Counted from the stretch's first letter, positions 1 to 9,688 are shown. The stretch: DNA of 64,000 nt from Rhizobium sp. ARZ01 (GCF_014851675.1 NZ_JACVAE010000005.1:124001-188000), one strand, 5' to 3'. Program-made: numbers and translations. Notes: a model not told the origin generated them from the sequence alone.

Positions 1-558
1 GACGTCTTTCTGGCGCCGCGCGCTTATCGTGTTTTCGGCGACGGTCTTCTCTGCCGTGGAGACGTCGACTTTAAGGGGAGAGTCGAGGGCCGTGGCACGC
101 GCCTGCAGACGGGCCATCCGCTGGCGATGCGCCTCGCGGATATATTGCTCATCCTGCTCACGTTTCAGCCGCGCCCTCCATTCGGCTTCTGACTCGCGCC
201 TCGAACGCTCCTCGTATTGCATTGGCCGCTGCTCGTTGAGCGGTTCTGGTATCTGCGCCTTTGCCGCGCCGGCGGGTGCAGGCTGGAACACGTCCTGCTT
301 TTCCGGCTCGCCGATGATGCCGTCTGATATGCCCTTCTTCAGCTGATCCCCGAAATTCGTCGCAGGCGTTTTCGATGCGGCGCCGAGATCTCCGTTCTGG
401 TTTGAGGCCAGGCCGCGCCACGAAAGGCCAACGAAGACGACCCCAAAGAACACTACGGTGATGACGACCGCGATCAAAATCGGGAGGCGATTGAGGCGGC
501 GCATGTTCTGTCGATCGTCGCCATTGGTGGAAGGACCAAGTTGCAGCGACTGGATCAT
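1..558 (-). CDS. trbI: TrbI, conjugal transfer channel protein (partial)
   Basis: The 5' 186 codons of a VirB10-like TrbI; the 3' part lies beyond the left edge. The protein starts MIQSLQLGPSTNGDD and has one N-terminal membrane segment (about residues 24-46, LPILIAVVITVVFFGVVFVG), then a charged, Pro/Ala-rich periplasmic linker, as in VirB10 proteins that connect inner and outer membrane parts of a type IV secretion system. The start ATG (556-558) follows a GGGGAGGGG ribosome-binding site and lies 14 bp after trbH. It is the last gene of the trb operon. Identification rests on gene order plus topology; the conserved C-terminal domain is not visible. Confidence 0.85.
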   Translation of the reverse strand, partial: MIQSLQLGPSTNGDDRQNMRRLNRLPILIAVVITVVFFGVVFVGLSWRGLASNQNGDLGAASKTPATNFGDQLKKGISDGIIGEPEKQDVFQPAPAGAAKAQIPEPLNEQRPMQYEERSRRESEAEWRARLKREQDEQYIREAHRQRMARLQARATALDSPLKVDVSTAEKTVAENTISARRQKDV

Positions 559-572
559 GGTTCCCCTCCCCT

Positions 573-1007
573 TCAATTAAGCTGCATGACGGAAAGCGGG
601 CTCGATGGTGTCGCCCCTGTTGTCGTTGGCGTATAGACGCGGCCAAGCGCGATGGACGGCGTAGTCAGCCGAGCAAGCACTTCGCCTTCGGTATCATCAA
701 TGGCATAGGTGAGCTCGATCGCCTTCTCTTCCTTTTCCACTTTTCCATCTGTGATGACGTTATAGCCCCATCCTTTGAGGGCCGCTTGCAGTGCGTTAGC
801 GTACTCGGAACCATCCTTGTCCATCTTGATCGCCGTAACGTCAGCCGGCCCGATCTGTTCGGCAAACTTGGTCGCCATGTCCCCGGCAATGGCGCTCGCA
901 ACAGGCCCCGCGACTTCGGCTGAGGGTAAGGTGGCGGCGATTTCATCGGCAGTCTGGCAGCCGGAGACAATCGTGACCGTGAAAAGGAGGCAAAGCAGCT
1001 CACGCAT
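573..1007 (-). CDS. trbH: TrbH, VirB7-like lipoprotein of the conjugal channel
   Basis: A 144-residue protein with an N-terminal lipoprotein signal; the lipobox is VSGC with the acylated Cys at residue 17. In the Ti-plasmid trb system TrbH is the small outer-membrane lipoprotein between trbG and trbI, and the position here is the same. It starts 3 bp after the trbG stop, so translation is probably coupled. No catalytic motifs are expected or seen. The assignment rests on lipobox, size and operon position. Confidence 0.8.
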   Translation of the reverse strand: MRELLCLLFTVTIVSGCQTADEIAATLPSAEVAGPVASAIAGDMATKFAEQIGPADVTAIKMDKDGSEYANALQAALKGWGYNVITDGKVEKEEKAIELTYAIDDTEGEVLARLTTPSIALGRVYTPTTTGATPSSPLSVMQLN

Positions 1008-1010
1008 GCG

Positions 1011-1823
1011 TCAGCCTCCGCGCCGGATTGTTATCTTCTGTTGGCGCCAGCCGACCCCGGAAACGAGGATCGCCTTGTCGATAGCATAGTCGACGATCAT
1101 CATGTCGTTCTTCATCCGGTAGTTGACGACGCGGTTTTGACCGCCGCTCACCACAAACAGCACCGGAGCATCCTGATCTGAAATCGACCTCGGAAACCGG
1201 ATGTAGGTTTTTGCTCCGTCTGAGTAGACCTGCTTTGGTCTCCATGGGGCACTCCCCCTGATCGTATAGGAAAAGTTCAACTTGTCCGGTGCTGGACCTT
1301 GAATGCCACCTGTTTCAAGTCGAGCATTGATATCGGCAAGCTTGTTGGAGACGTCCTCCGGATACTCGAAGCCGACACGAGCCATGTACTGGCTGGGGTG
1401 GGATTTTAACTGGATATGATAGGTGCGGCGCGAGGTCGTGACCACCATAGAGGTGACCAGGCCAGGCTCCGATGGCTTCACCACCAGGTGGATCGCCTGT
1501 CCGCCAGTGGCGCCGGACGTCGCTGGCTCCACCTTCCATCGGACGGTGTCACCCACCAGAACATCGCGGACGATCTCACCACCCTGAAGCTCTATATCGC
1601 AAACCTGAAGCGGCGAGCAGATGATGGAGGGCTGCGTTTCGGCGAAGAGGAAGATGACCTTGCCGTCCGGTCCCGTCGTTACGAGGCCTGGTGCTCCACG
1701 CCACTTCCTGGAAATATCGGCCCCCTTTGCCTCATTCGGGGTCATGTTCTGGGCCATAGCTCCATCAGCAAGGGCGAGCACGGCCATGCAGCCCGCGGCG
1801 GCGATGTTTCCTATTTTGCGCAT
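1011..1823 (-). CDS. trbG: TrbG, VirB9-like outer-membrane complex subunit
   Basis: A 270-residue exported protein with a signal peptide ([20 protein letters not shown]... cleavage near AMA-QN) and the beta-rich C-terminal domain of the VirB9/CagX/TrbG family ([24 protein letters not shown] is the recognisable conserved stretch, about residues 205-228). It forms part of the outer-membrane core of the conjugation channel with TrbH and TrbI. It is 19 bp from trbF and 3 bp from trbH within the operon. Confidence 0.9.
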   Translation of the reverse strand: MRKIGNIAAAGCMAVLALADGAMAQNMTPNEAKGADISRKWRGAPGLVTTGPDGKVIFLFAETQPSIICSPLQVCDIELQGGEIVRDVLVGDTVRWKVEPATSGATGGQAIHLVVKPSEPGLVTSMVVTTSRRTYHIQLKSHPSQYMARVGFEYPEDVSNKLADINARLETGGIQGPAPDKLNFSYTIRGSAPWRPKQVYSDGAKTYIRFPRSISDQDAPVLFVVSGGQNRVVNYRMKNDMMIVDYAIDKAILVSGVGWRQQKITIRRGG

Positions 1824-1842
1824 TGTTGAAATCCCCTGCCCC

Positions 1843-2508
1843 TCAGAGCTGTGCGGTCCAGTCGAAGTCGTGGATATAGAGACCGATTGGGTTCAGACGG
1901 ATGGTTGCCTCGTCCTGCGGCACAGTCAATGTGACCGTCGCAATCCCTCGGAAACGGCGCGTTTCGATTTCCCTGCCCTTGCGGTCCCGCTCATACTCCG
2001 TCCAGTCGATCTGGTAGGTATGAGAAGACAGCGCCACGATGTTGTTGACCTCGATTGCGACCGTTGCCGACTTCGCTTTCTCGAAGGGCGAATTGCCCCG
2101 AAACCAGGCATTGATCTTCTGGGTCGATGGATCGGACGTGCGCAGCAATGCATAGGTTCGGTCGACGTATTGCTTTTGAACAACCGCATCAGGCGTGATC
2201 GACCTGAAGCTTGCTACGAAATTGCCGAGCGTGGCCCGGACGACGCGTGCGTCGGCATATTCGATCTGTTGCGGGAAGCCCGCGGTGACTGACGTACCGA
2301 GCTTGTCGACCTCGACGATGTAAGGCACCAGCTTGGTCTGAGTGCTGAGATACATCGCGTAAGAAAAACCGATCATGGCCATCGTGAGGCCAAGAATACC
2401 GACGAGGCGCCACGCGGCCGCGGCCTTGACATAGGATCCGTAGCGCTCGGACCATTCCTGTCGAGCGGCCAGATACGGGTTTTCGGGGGAGCGGTTTGTA
2501 GCCATCAT
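1843..2508 (-). CDS. trbF: TrbF, VirB8-like inner-membrane assembly protein
   Basis: A 221-residue protein with a short cytoplasmic N-terminus, one membrane segment at about residues 36-54 ([20 protein letters not shown]) and a periplasmic VirB8/TrbF fold ending with the conserved [16 protein letters not shown]. VirB8 proteins nucleate type IV secretion channel assembly. Two adjacent ATG codons (2508 and 2505) could start translation. It lies 15 bp downstream of trbL, and the length is normal for the family. Confidence 0.9.
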   Translation of the reverse strand: MMATNRSPENPYLAARQEWSERYGSYVKAAAAWRLVGILGLTMAMIGFSYAMYLSTQTKLVPYIVEVDKLGTSVTAGFPQQIEYADARVVRATLGNFVASFRSITPDAVVQKQYVDRTYALLRTSDPSTQKINAWFRGNSPFEKAKSATVAIEVNNIVALSSHTYQIDWTEYERDRKGREIETRRFRGIATVTLTVPQDEATIRLNPIGLYIHDFDWTAQL

Positions 2509-2523
2509 ACTCTCGCCTACTGA

Positions 2524-3705
2524 CTATCGGAGGTCATTGCGTTCGGGCGGCGGTTTCAGTCCTCTGTGGCCGCTGCGGTTCTCCTCCAGTTTGGCGTTCG
2601 CCAATCCGAGGATTGAGCCCGCGTAGGCGCCAGGAGAACTGATCGCCTTTTCCTTGGCCGCAGAACCTGCGGCCTTGCTGACAGAGCCGATGCCGGCGCC
2701 AATCCCCCGCAGCGCAGCGCCTGCGAATGAAGACCCAGCAGCACGCGCTGCTTGTCCTGCTGCGTACCCTGCACCCAGTGCGCCTGCGGCAAGAAAGGCG
2801 CCGCCCGCGGCGAATGATGCCGCCTGCCCGCCATGGCGGATCGTTTCCATCCCGTTCGATACCGAAGCACCCTGCACGACACCTTGAATGATGGTCGGAG
2901 TGTAGATTGCGACAATGAAGACAACGACGGCTATGCCGGCAATCGCGAGCACGGTTTGAAACTGGTCGCCCATTTCGGGTTCATCGGCGAGCCCGATCAG
3001 CACCTCGGATCCAATGCGAGAGATCATCACCAAGGCCATCAGCTTCATGCCCACCGAGAATGCGTAGACGAGGTATCGGATCGCAAAGTCCTTAGTGAAC
3101 GAAGAGCCGCCAAGACCAAGCATGATCATGCCGGCAAGCAGGCCAAGATACATTTCGGCCATCACCGAAATGAAGATTGCAGCGACAAGGGAAAACGCCA
3201 CAACCGTCACGACCATGGCGAAGGCGGCCGAGATCGCCAGCGCGTTGTCCTCGAAAAGACCGAAGCGCACTTTTTCCGACATCTTGGTGGCAACGGCCAG
3301 GCCCGCATTGAAGACATCGGCGGGAGAGGCGGTGCCTCCTCCGGCGCCTATCTGGAAAAGACTGTCGACGACAGCCTTGGCAAAGGCTGGCCCCTGAGCC
3401 AGCACAAATGCAAAGAAGCCCACGAACATGATCCGTCGGACAAGTTCGGCGAACCAGCTGTCGAGAGAAGCCGCCTGCAGCGCAAGCCAAACTGCCGCGA
3501 TACCGATCTCGATCGTCGCGAGAATCCAGAACAGGGATCTGGCCGCATCCATCACGGTCGTTTCCCAGCCCTTGGCTGCTGCGGTGATCTGGTTCTGCAG
3601 TGAGGTCAGGACAGAGCCTTCCTGTGCAAACGCAGGTTGAGCCGTCCATACAGTGATGGCAAAGAGGAGCGTAGCTGCTCGCAATTGGGGACGGGTCGGG
3701 ATCAT
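2524..3705 (-). CDS. trbL: TrbL, polytopic VirB6-like conjugation protein
   Basis: A 393-residue protein with a signal peptide (cleavage near AFA-QE) and several hydrophobic segments between about residues 50 and 280, followed by a Gly/Ala-rich low-complexity tail, as in TrbL/VirB6. It forms part of the inner-membrane channel through which DNA passes. The start is only 4 bp after the trbJ stop. In the Ti-plasmid operon trbK sits in this place, so trbK is missing here. Confidence 0.9.
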   Translation of the reverse strand: MIPTRPQLRAATLLFAITVWTAQPAFAQEGSVLTSLQNQITAAAKGWETTVMDAARSLFWILATIEIGIAAVWLALQAASLDSWFAELVRRIMFVGFFAFVLAQGPAFAKAVVDSLFQIGAGGGTASPADVFNAGLAVATKMSEKVRFGLFEDNALAISAAFAMVVTVVAFSLVAAIFISVMAEMYLGLLAGMIMLGLGGSSFTKDFAIRYLVYAFSVGMKLMALVMISRIGSEVLIGLADEPEMGDQFQTVLAIAGIAVVVFIVAIYTPTIIQGVVQGASVSNGMETIRHGGQAASFAAGGAFLAAGALGAGYAAGQAARAAGSSFAGAALRGIGAGIGSVSKAAGSAAKEKAISSPGAYAGSILGLANAKLEENRSGHRGLKPPPERNDLR

Positions 3706-3709
3706 GGGC

Positions 3710-4516
3710 TTACCACTCGACCTTCATTTTCTGGCCACCCGATGTCGGTGGTGCGGTCGCTTTGAAGAACTCTTGCCTGCGCTTCTGTGCCAAATCCTTG
3801 TCGGTTTGCTCTGATTGCAGCCATGTCCCGGTCATCGTCATCTGCTGGGAGACGAGGCCGCGCAGCTTTTGCATCTGTGCAACCTGTTGGGCGGCGATCT
3901 CGTGGCCGATCTGCAAGGCCTTCATCTGCCCGTCCGCTGATTCCGACAATCCCCGAAGGGCGCCCATCGTGTCCTCTTCGCTCTCGAATTGATCGGCCGT
4001 TAGGTTTGCGGCCCTGAGCGTGCCGGCGATCGTCTCCCGGTTGGTGTCAGACCAGCTCTGGTAGGTCGAAGAATAGCTTTCGGCGTTTGGCAGATTGGTG
4101 TCGAGATCGGCGTAGCTCTTGAAACGCTGCTTCAGGACGTCGTCCGAGTTTCCCATCGAGAACGCGATGGTCTGTCCCTGGCCCACGATGTTGCGAAGCC
4201 GGTTCAAGTCGCTTTCGACCTGGCCCCAGACGTGAGCTGGGAGTTGCGCCGTGTTCTGCAGCATGTTTTCGTAAATCTTCAGCTGGTTCTGGATCTGCTC
4301 CGCCAGCTGGCCGATTTGCGTCAGCTGATTGTCGACCTGGATTCCAGAGCTTTTCAACAGATCGATAAGCTGGGCATTGTTGGCAAGCTGGGTCCATTCG
4401 GTCGCAGCACCCGTGGCCGCTCCTGCGTATGCAGGGCTGGTCGAGCCGAGAAGGATTGCGATCGCGGCAAGGCCGCCTAGCGATCTATGCGAAGGTGAGT
4501 AGAGACGCGGCATCAT
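3710..4516 (-). CDS. trbJ: TrbJ, VirB5-like pilus-associated protein
   Basis: About 268 residues with a signal peptide (GGLAAIAILLGSTSPAYAG; cleavage near AYA-GA) and a helical, Gln-rich body typical of TrbJ/VirB5 minor pilus proteins. I chose the ATG at 4516 (a second ATG follows at 4513) because an AAGGGGG ribosome-binding site precedes it; a longer frame to 4561 would add non-signal residues. The start lies inside the 3' end of trbE, overlapping by about 32 bp, which suggests translational coupling. Confidence 0.88.
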   Translation of the reverse strand: MMPRLYSPSHRSLGGLAAIAILLGSTSPAYAGAATGAATEWTQLANNAQLIDLLKSSGIQVDNQLTQIGQLAEQIQNQLKIYENMLQNTAQLPAHVWGQVESDLNRLRNIVGQGQTIAFSMGNSDDVLKQRFKSYADLDTNLPNAESYSSTYQSWSDTNRETIAGTLRAANLTADQFESEEDTMGALRGLSESADGQMKALQIGHEIAAQQVAQMQKLRGLVSQQMTMTGTWLQSEQTDKDLAQKRRQEFFKATAPPTSGGQKMKVEW

Positions 4517-6932
4517 TAAGCCCCCTTGTTTCAAGCCAACGGACCGGCCAGTGGTGGCCATGCTCGGATTTCAGCGCGCAGATGCGCTTGAGGTCTTCCT
4601 TCCCCGATGCACCGACGAAGCTTAAGGCCACCGGTCCGAGCGACATGTCGAAGAGCCGCCTTCCTTCCGGCGTTGCGACGTAGTACTCGCGCTTGGGAAT
4701 GGCGTTCGAGACGATCTCGATCTGCCTTTCGTTGAAGCCGATCTTCTCGTAAAATTCGCGCGTTCCTGGTTCTCGCGCGGTGCCGTTCGGAAGGCATATC
4801 TTTGTGGGACAGGATTCCTTCAGCACGTCGATGATGCCCGAGCGGTCGGCGTCGGAAATGGATTGCGTCGCAAGAACGACAGCGCAGTTCGCCTTGCGGA
4901 GCACCTTCAGCCATTCGCGGATCTTGTTCCGGAAGACCGGGTGACCGAGCATGAGCCAGGCTTCGTCGAGAACGATCAAGCTTGGAGTGCCGTCCAGGCG
5001 CTTCTCGATGCGCCGGAACAGATAGGTAAGCACGGGCACCAGGTTGCGCTCGCCCATGTTCATGAGCTGCTCGATCTCGAAGCATTGAAAAGCCCCGAGC
5101 GTCAATCCGTCTGCCTCGGCATCGAGCAATTGCCCCATTGGTCCATCGACAGTGTAGTGATGCAATGCGTCCTTGATCTCACGCATCTGCACGCCGGAGA
5201 CGAAATCTGAAAGAGAGTGCTCGGGGGCACTGGCCATCAGTCCGATCTGGCGCGAAATCGCATTTCTGTGGTCCGGAGTGATGGAGACACCCTGCAAACC
5301 GACCAGCATCTCGATCCACTCGCTCGCCCAGGCGCGATCGCCATCGCTTGAGAGCTCCGAAAGCGGGCAGAACGCAAGCGTCGCCCCTTCGTCACTGCCG
5401 ATTTCGTAGTGATCGCCACCGGCGGCAAGCGTCAAAGGCAGGAGCGACTTGCCTTTGTCGAAGGCGAAGATCTGGGCGCGATCGTAACGGCGAAACTGCG
5501 CGGCGATGAGAGCAAGCAATGTTGATTTGCCCGAACCCGTCGGGCCGAAGATTAGCGTGTGCCCCACGTCATCGACATGAAGGTTCAGCCGAAATGGTGT
5601 TGAGCCGCTGGCAACCTGCATCAGAGGCGGTGAGCCCGATGAATAGAAGGGGCACGGTGCGACTGCGTTTCCGGACCACACCGAGTTGAGGGGAATGAGG
5701 TCGGCAAGGTTTCGGGTATTGATCAGCGGCTCGCGGACATTGCAATACCAGTTGCCCGGCAGGCTTCCGAGATAGGCTTCGGTGGCATTGAGCGTCTCGA
5801 TCCGCGCACCAAAGCCTTCAGCTTGCACAAGCCGCCGGATCGCCTCTGCTTTTTCCTGCAGCGTCTCCTGATTGTTATCGAAGATTATGACGACGGGCGT
5901 GTAGTAGCCGTAGGCGACAAGCTTCGAGGAGGCCTGTGCGATCGCATCCTCCGTCTCCGCAACCATGGTCATGGCGTCCTGATCGAGCGAGCGGCTTTGC
6001 GTCTGGAACAACTGGTCGAAGAACGGTCGGACCTTTTGCTGCCACTTCTTCCGGGTTCGCTCGAGTTTCTGTCGCGCTTCCTCAGCGTCCAGGAAGATGA
6101 AACGCGACGACCATCGATATGAGACGGGCATAAGATCGAGGCTGTTGAGAACCCCGGGCCAGCTTTCAGCAGGCAAGCCGTCGATCGCCACGACCCCGAG
6201 AAAGCGGCTGTCGACTTTCGGGGTCAGACCGTGTTCGAACTGCGCGGTTGCGATCCAATCCAAGTACATGGGAACGTCCGGGAGCCGGATTGGGTGATTC
6301 TCGCCCGTGATACAGAAGCGAATGAATTGCAGGAGTTCGTCGTAGCGGACAATTCGCTCCCCACCGCGTTCGGTCGTTTGTCGCGTTTCCATCCGCCGGA
6401 TCGAGAGTGTGTTTGCAAGATATTGCTCGATTTCGCGAATCGCATTGTTGAAGAGGAGGAGGACTTTATCCGCATAGGACTTTTTGCGGCTTTGTTCGTC
6501 GGCGTAGATGTATCGACTGAGCGCAGTTTTCTTCGTACCGAGCGGCCTGTATGTGAGGATCACGGCGTGTTTGCTTTCGAAATGTCCTTGCTCTCGCTCG
6601 AAATGCGCCCGCCGCTCAGCGTCGATTGCCCGGGTGATCGGGTCCGCAAAATAGCAACGATGCTCCGAGGGATATTCGACCGTTGGGATGCGAACGGCCT
6701 CGACCTGGATCATCCAGCCGCTTCCAAGGCGGGACAGAATAGCGTTGATCTGTCTCGAAAGTTCGTTGCGCTCCGTGTCCGTGGCGCTTTCGCAGTCAGG
6801 TCCGGCAAAATACCAGCCGGCCATCAGGCTTCCGTCCTTCAGGAGAAGAACTCCGTTATCAACCAAGCCGGCATAGGGAACGAGATCGGCGAAGGACGGG
6901 CCGGTATCCCGGAATAGTTTGAGAGCGACCAT
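4485..6932 (-). CDS. trbE: TrbE, VirB4-like conjugation ATPase
   Basis: An ATPase of about 815 residues (VirB4/TrbE family) that powers channel assembly at the inner membrane. Walker A is GPTGSGKST and Walker B is LIVLDEAWLML, followed by LATQSISDA typical of the family. An ATG at 6938 is also in frame, but the GAGGGGAG ribosome-binding site abuts it, so 6932 (MVALKLFRDTG) is the better start. Length matches full TrbE. It lies 12 bp downstream of trbD and overlaps trbJ. Confidence 0.93.
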   Translation of the reverse strand: MVALKLFRDTGPSFADLVPYAGLVDNGVLLLKDGSLMAGWYFAGPDCESATDTERNELSRQINAILSRLGSGWMIQVEAVRIPTVEYPSEHRCYFADPITRAIDAERRAHFEREQGHFESKHAVILTYRPLGTKKTALSRYIYADEQSRKKSYADKVLLLFNNAIREIEQYLANTLSIRRMETRQTTERGGERIVRYDELLQFIRFCITGENHPIRLPDVPMYLDWIATAQFEHGLTPKVDSRFLGVVAIDGLPAESWPGVLNSLDLMPVSYRWSSRFIFLDAEEARQKLERTRKKWQQKVRPFFDQLFQTQSRSLDQDAMTMVAETEDAIAQASSKLVAYGYYTPVVIIFDNNQETLQEKAEAIRRLVQAEGFGARIETLNATEAYLGSLPGNWYCNVREPLINTRNLADLIPLNSVWSGNAVAPCPFYSSGSPPLMQVASGSTPFRLNLHVDDVGHTLIFGPTGSGKSTLLALIAAQFRRYDRAQIFAFDKGKSLLPLTLAAGGDHYEIGSDEGATLAFCPLSELSSDGDRAWASEWIEMLVGLQGVSITPDHRNAISRQIGLMASAPEHSLSDFVSGVQMREIKDALHHYTVDGPMGQLLDAEADGLTLGAFQCFEIEQLMNMGERNLVPVLTYLFRRIEKRLDGTPSLIVLDEAWLMLGHPVFRNKIREWLKVLRKANCAVVLATQSISDADRSGIIDVLKESCPTKICLPNGTAREPGTREFYEKIGFNERQIEIVSNAIPKREYYVATPEGRRLFDMSLGPVALSFVGASGKEDLKRICALKSEHGHHWPVRWLETRGLNDAASLLTFA

Positions 6933-6944
6933 GCCCATCTCCCC

Positions 6945-7244
6945 TCAGTACTTGCGCCAGGGCGAGGTCGTGGATTTGTAACAGGGCTTGTAGGCGATAT
7001 GCCGGACGTAGACCTGTCGCATGAGCGGATCGGATTTGGCCATCATCCGCAGTAAGCCGACGAGCGCGATCCAGACCGACACCCCGATGAATGCCGAGTA
7101 AACCGTCAGGACCACAAAGATCAGGATGATGGCTGCCAACCCGGTGATCAACACCAGTTCACGGTCGGCGCCCATCAACAGGTTTGGTCGGGACAGGGCC
7201 CGGTGGATGCGATTGCGCTGCAGCCCGGACGCAGATTCAGCCAT
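6945..7244 (-). CDS. trbD: TrbD, VirB3-like inner-membrane protein
   Basis: A 99-residue protein with two adjacent hydrophobic stretches ([20 protein letters not shown] and [13 protein letters not shown]), the normal topology of VirB3/TrbD, which works with the TrbE ATPase. The open frame extends to 7328, but the ATG at 7244 ([11 protein letters not shown]) gives the family length and overlaps the trbC stop in the 8-bp arrangement ATGGCTGA, implying coupled translation. Confidence 0.88.
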   Translation of the reverse strand: MAESASGLQRNRIHRALSRPNLLMGADRELVLITGLAAIILIFVVLTVYSAFIGVSVWIALVGLLRMMAKSDPLMRQVYVRHIAYKPCYKSTTSPWRKY

Positions 7245-7614
7245 GACCGCCCTCCCCTCGCCCCCTTGGCTGCATGTTCGTATCGTCAGCAAGACCGATC
7301 GAGGCGCCCGTTGCCCCAAAAAGGCCAACGATGGTCGTGGCGCCGAGCAAGATGCCGGCGACGAGGACGACGTACATCAGCCGTCGTGCGAAATCGTTCA
7401 GCTCCCCGCCGAAAATCAGCATGCCGCCTGCGATCGCCACCGCAGCCAGTGCGATGTAGCCTGCAACCGGGCCGGTGATCGACTCCTGGATCTGCTCAAG
7501 CGGCCCCTCCCAGGGTAAGCTGCCTCCGGAACCCGCCATTGCCTGCACTGCTGTGAACAGCATGACAGGCACGGCAAGAAGTACGATGCCGGGCTTTTGG
7601 GTATTATGCGACAC
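7237..7614 (-). CDS. trbC: TrbC, conjugal pilin precursor
   Basis: A 125-residue VirB2/TrbC-type pilin. It has a long signal region ([21 protein letters not shown]) and two mature hydrophobic segments ([18 protein letters not shown] and [21 protein letters not shown]) separated by a basic turn. TrbC pilins are processed and cyclised in the RP4 and Ti systems. I chose GTG 7614 because AAGGAG lies about 6 bp upstream; the frame is open to 7668, overlapping trbB. Confidence 0.87.
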   Translation of the reverse strand: MSHNTQKPGIVLLAVPVMLFTAVQAMAGSGGSLPWEGPLEQIQESITGPVAGYIALAAVAIAGGMLIFGGELNDFARRLMYVVLVAGILLGATTIVGLFGATGASIGLADDTNMQPRGRGEGGHG

Positions 7615-7636
7615 GACGCTCTCCTTCGTTGTCGGA

Positions 7637-8581
7637 TCACTGTTCCGACGCGAACTCGTACTGGCCATTGACGAAGCGCTCGACGCGGATGATATCGGCC
7701 ACGCGCCGCCCTCGCGGGGTCCTTTCGATCGAAACGATCAGGTCGACGGCTTCGCCAATGACGCAGTTCATAGGTTGCTGACTTGCTTCGGCGGTGAGTT
7801 GTTCCAGACGTCGCAATGCCGATTGGGCGGTATTGGAATGTATGGTTGCCACGCCGCCGGGATGCCCGGTGTTCCATGCCTTCAGAAGAGTCAGTGCTGC
7901 CCCGTCCCGAACCTCGCCGACCACGATCCTGTCGGGACGCAAGCGCAAGGTGCTTTTGAGAAGTCGGGCCATGTCGACGTTATCGCTGGTGTGCAGGAAT
8001 ACTGCGTTCCCGGCAGCGCATTGGATCTCGGCCGTATCCTCGAGAATGATGAGGCGGTCATGGGGATGGGATTTCACCATTTCGTCGATGACGGCGTTCG
8101 CAAGCGTTGTCTTGCCCGAACCTGTTCCCCCGGAGATGATGATGTTCAGACGGGAGCAGATCGCGCCGCGGATCGCTTCTGCCTGAAGGTCGGTCATGAT
8201 GCCGGACCGTATGTAGTCTTCGAGCGGGAGCAGACGCGAGGCCCTTCTACGAATGGTGAAGGCTGGCTTGGATACGATAGGTGGCAGCAAGCCCTCAAAG
8301 CGATGGCCGCCAATCGGCAGTTCACCCGATATGATCGGCTGGTCGGCGTCGACCTCGGACTGAAGCGCGTGGGCTACGGTGCCGATGACCAGTTCCGCAG
8401 CCGAAGACGGCATCTTGCCTGCCTCAGTCACTCCCTGTCCGAGACGCTCGATAAAGAGCCTGCCGTCGGGATTGAGCATGATTTCGACGACGTTTGCATC
8501 ATCGAGTGCGATGCAGAGGTCGTCGCCAAGCGCGCCTTGGAGCTTGCGCACCAGCCGGTGGTGAGAACGGAGCTCAGTCAC
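7637..8581 (-). CDS. trbB: TrbB, VirB11-like traffic ATPase
   Basis: A 314-residue hexameric secretion ATPase of the VirB11/TrbB family. Walker A is [10 protein letters not shown], followed by the Asp box [12 protein letters not shown], the conserved [16 protein letters not shown] and the [11 protein letters not shown]is box. It starts with GTG (8581) 9 bp after traI and is the first trb gene, so it should be transcribed with traI. Confidence 0.95.
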   Translation of the reverse strand: MTELRSHHRLVRKLQGALGDDLCIALDDANVVEIMLNPDGRLFIERLGQGVTEAGKMPSSAAELVIGTVAHALQSEVDADQPIISGELPIGGHRFEGLLPPIVSKPAFTIRRRASRLLPLEDYIRSGIMTDLQAEAIRGAICSRLNIIISGGTGSGKTTLANAVIDEMVKSHPHDRLIILEDTAEIQCAAGNAVFLHTSDNVDMARLLKSTLRLRPDRIVVGEVRDGAALTLLKAWNTGHPGGVATIHSNTAQSALRRLEQLTAEASQQPMNCVIGEAVDLIVSIERTPRGRRVADIIRVERFVNGQYEFASEQ

Positions 8582-8590
8582 GGAAATCCC

Positions 8591-9214
8591 CTAAGCCACC
8601 TGGCGGACCGCAACGAGGTCGGAGCTGTAGTCGGGCGGGCAGAGCTTTTCGAATGTCTCCATATCCACCGGCAACGTGCCAGCGACGGCCATGGTTGCGC
8701 CAATTCTTCGCGGCTCACCTAGCCGGTCAAGCGGCCACCCTGCCCGGGCAAGGATCCGCTCGAACCTGAGGTCGGTTACGGTAACGATTTCGGTGTATAG
8801 ATTGACGATACACCATTCGATGATGCCGGCGAACATGGTTAGCGTCGCCGCATGAATCCAGCCATCTCCCCTCCCCTCAGCGAGATTGGTATCGACGCAG
8901 AAGCGAGAGCTTTCGACCATTGCGGGATGGGCGTGCAGTCGTCCGTCTGGAAGAAGAAAGGGAAATACGCCTGCCAGCATCGTTGGACCGATGGCCGGAA
9001 GAAGCCTTGCACATCCTGCTATTTTTCCGCCTTCCAGTACGGCGAGAATGTATGTCGGCCGGAACCGATCGAAGCTATCACACTCCCGGCCATCCCTGAC
9101 ATCAACCTCCCAGCCCAGGCGCTCGGAGAATATCTTTGCGCGCAGACGATGCTGAGCGTCGACCAGTTGGCTTTCCTTTGTGCTTTGTGCTGCTGAAATC
9201 GCCACAATTCGCAT
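8591..9214 (-). CDS. traI: TraI, acyl-homoserine-lactone synthase
   Basis: A 207-residue LuxI-family autoinducer synthase, which makes an N-acyl-homoserine lactone from S-adenosylmethionine and acyl-ACP. Conserved residues are visible: R25, F29, W35, D46 and D49 in the N-terminal part, then ARLLP, FPFLL and the ESSRF motif. On Ti-like plasmids traI is the first gene of the trb operon and supplies the signal for TraR, which activates conjugation. Neither traR nor traM is in the window. The upstream region to repA contains no obvious perfect tra box. Confidence 0.95.
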   Translation of the reverse strand: MRIVAISAAQSTKESQLVDAQHRLRAKIFSERLGWEVDVRDGRECDSFDRFRPTYILAVLEGGKIAGCARLLPAIGPTMLAGVFPFLLPDGRLHAHPAMVESSRFCVDTNLAEGRGDGWIHAATLTMFAGIIEWCIVNLYTEIVTVTDLRFERILARAGWPLDRLGEPRRIGATMAVAGTLPVDMETFEKLCPPDYSSDLVAVRQVA

Positions 9215-9392
9215 CGTTCCCTCCGCCGTTCCGGTTTGAAGGAATTTTCAGCACGGAAGCCGGCGATGGGGCAGTTGTAGAGTTCGACAAGCCACAAATG
9301 GCTGTCGTCGCTCAGAACCTGCCTCGACCGACGGACGATGTTGCCAGATGAAGGCGCTTCTCACTGAGCCCGGGCAGGTCGTAGAGCTGTCT

Positions 9393-9419
9393 TCAGGTGA
9401 GTCGCAGCCAGCCACCTGA
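9393..9419. repeat. Inverted repeat TCAGGTG-N13-CACCTGA
   Basis: Perfect 7-bp arms separated by 13 bp, in the traI/repA control region. It could be a regulator site; no T-run follows, so it is not a convincing terminator. Confidence 0.4.
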
Positions 9420-9563
9420 TTCTCTAGATCGGATGACCTGACCCGGCAGGGCGTTTATTGTATGATTCACAGGTGAACGAACGGCGTACGTGCAACCGCA
9501 GATTCTGATCTATGTAACTGATTAGACAGAAGAAATCCGCGTGTTACTTGATTTTGCGCGGTG

Positions 9564-9578
9564 CGGGCTGCAAGCCCG
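9564..9578. promoter_or_regulatory. Palindrome CGGGCT-GCA-AGCCCG
   Basis: A compact 6-3-6 inverted repeat 111 bp upstream of repA. Its placement fits an operator for RepA/RepB autorepression or for the conjugation regulator, but the sequence does not match a consensus I can name. Confidence 0.4.
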
Positions 9579-9631
9579 ACAAACTATTGATTCACCTATG
9601 CTCCTTGCCAGCGCTGGCGAGAATCAACCAT

Positions 9632-9672
9632 AATAACGGTTAGATTGGCGCTCAAAGCCAAAAACCGTTATT
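9632..9672. promoter_or_regulatory. Two-part hairpin immediately upstream of repA
   Basis: Outer arms AATAACGGTT (9632-9641) and AACCGTTATT (9663-9672) enclose inner arms TTGGC and GCCAA (9645-9649, 9657-9661). It ends 16 bp before the repA ATG. It could be a RepA operator or, in the transcript, a leader stem-loop limiting repA translation. Confidence 0.55.
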
Positions 9673-9688
9673 TGGGAGCTCTCCCTTC

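Larger units (their letters stand above)
9215..9688. promoter_or_regulatory. Divergent traI/repA control region
   Basis: A 474-bp gap between the divergent traI-trb and repABC operons, where on Ti-like plasmids TraR and RepA control both promoters. I see three inverted repeats (listed separately) and one ACGTGCA half-site near 9496, but no complete 18-bp tra box. There is no plausible gene. Confidence 0.6.

Noticed and set aside
7475..8722. A 415-codon plus-strand frame opposite trbB/trbC
   Set aside because: Antisense to the conserved VirB11 ATPase; shadow.
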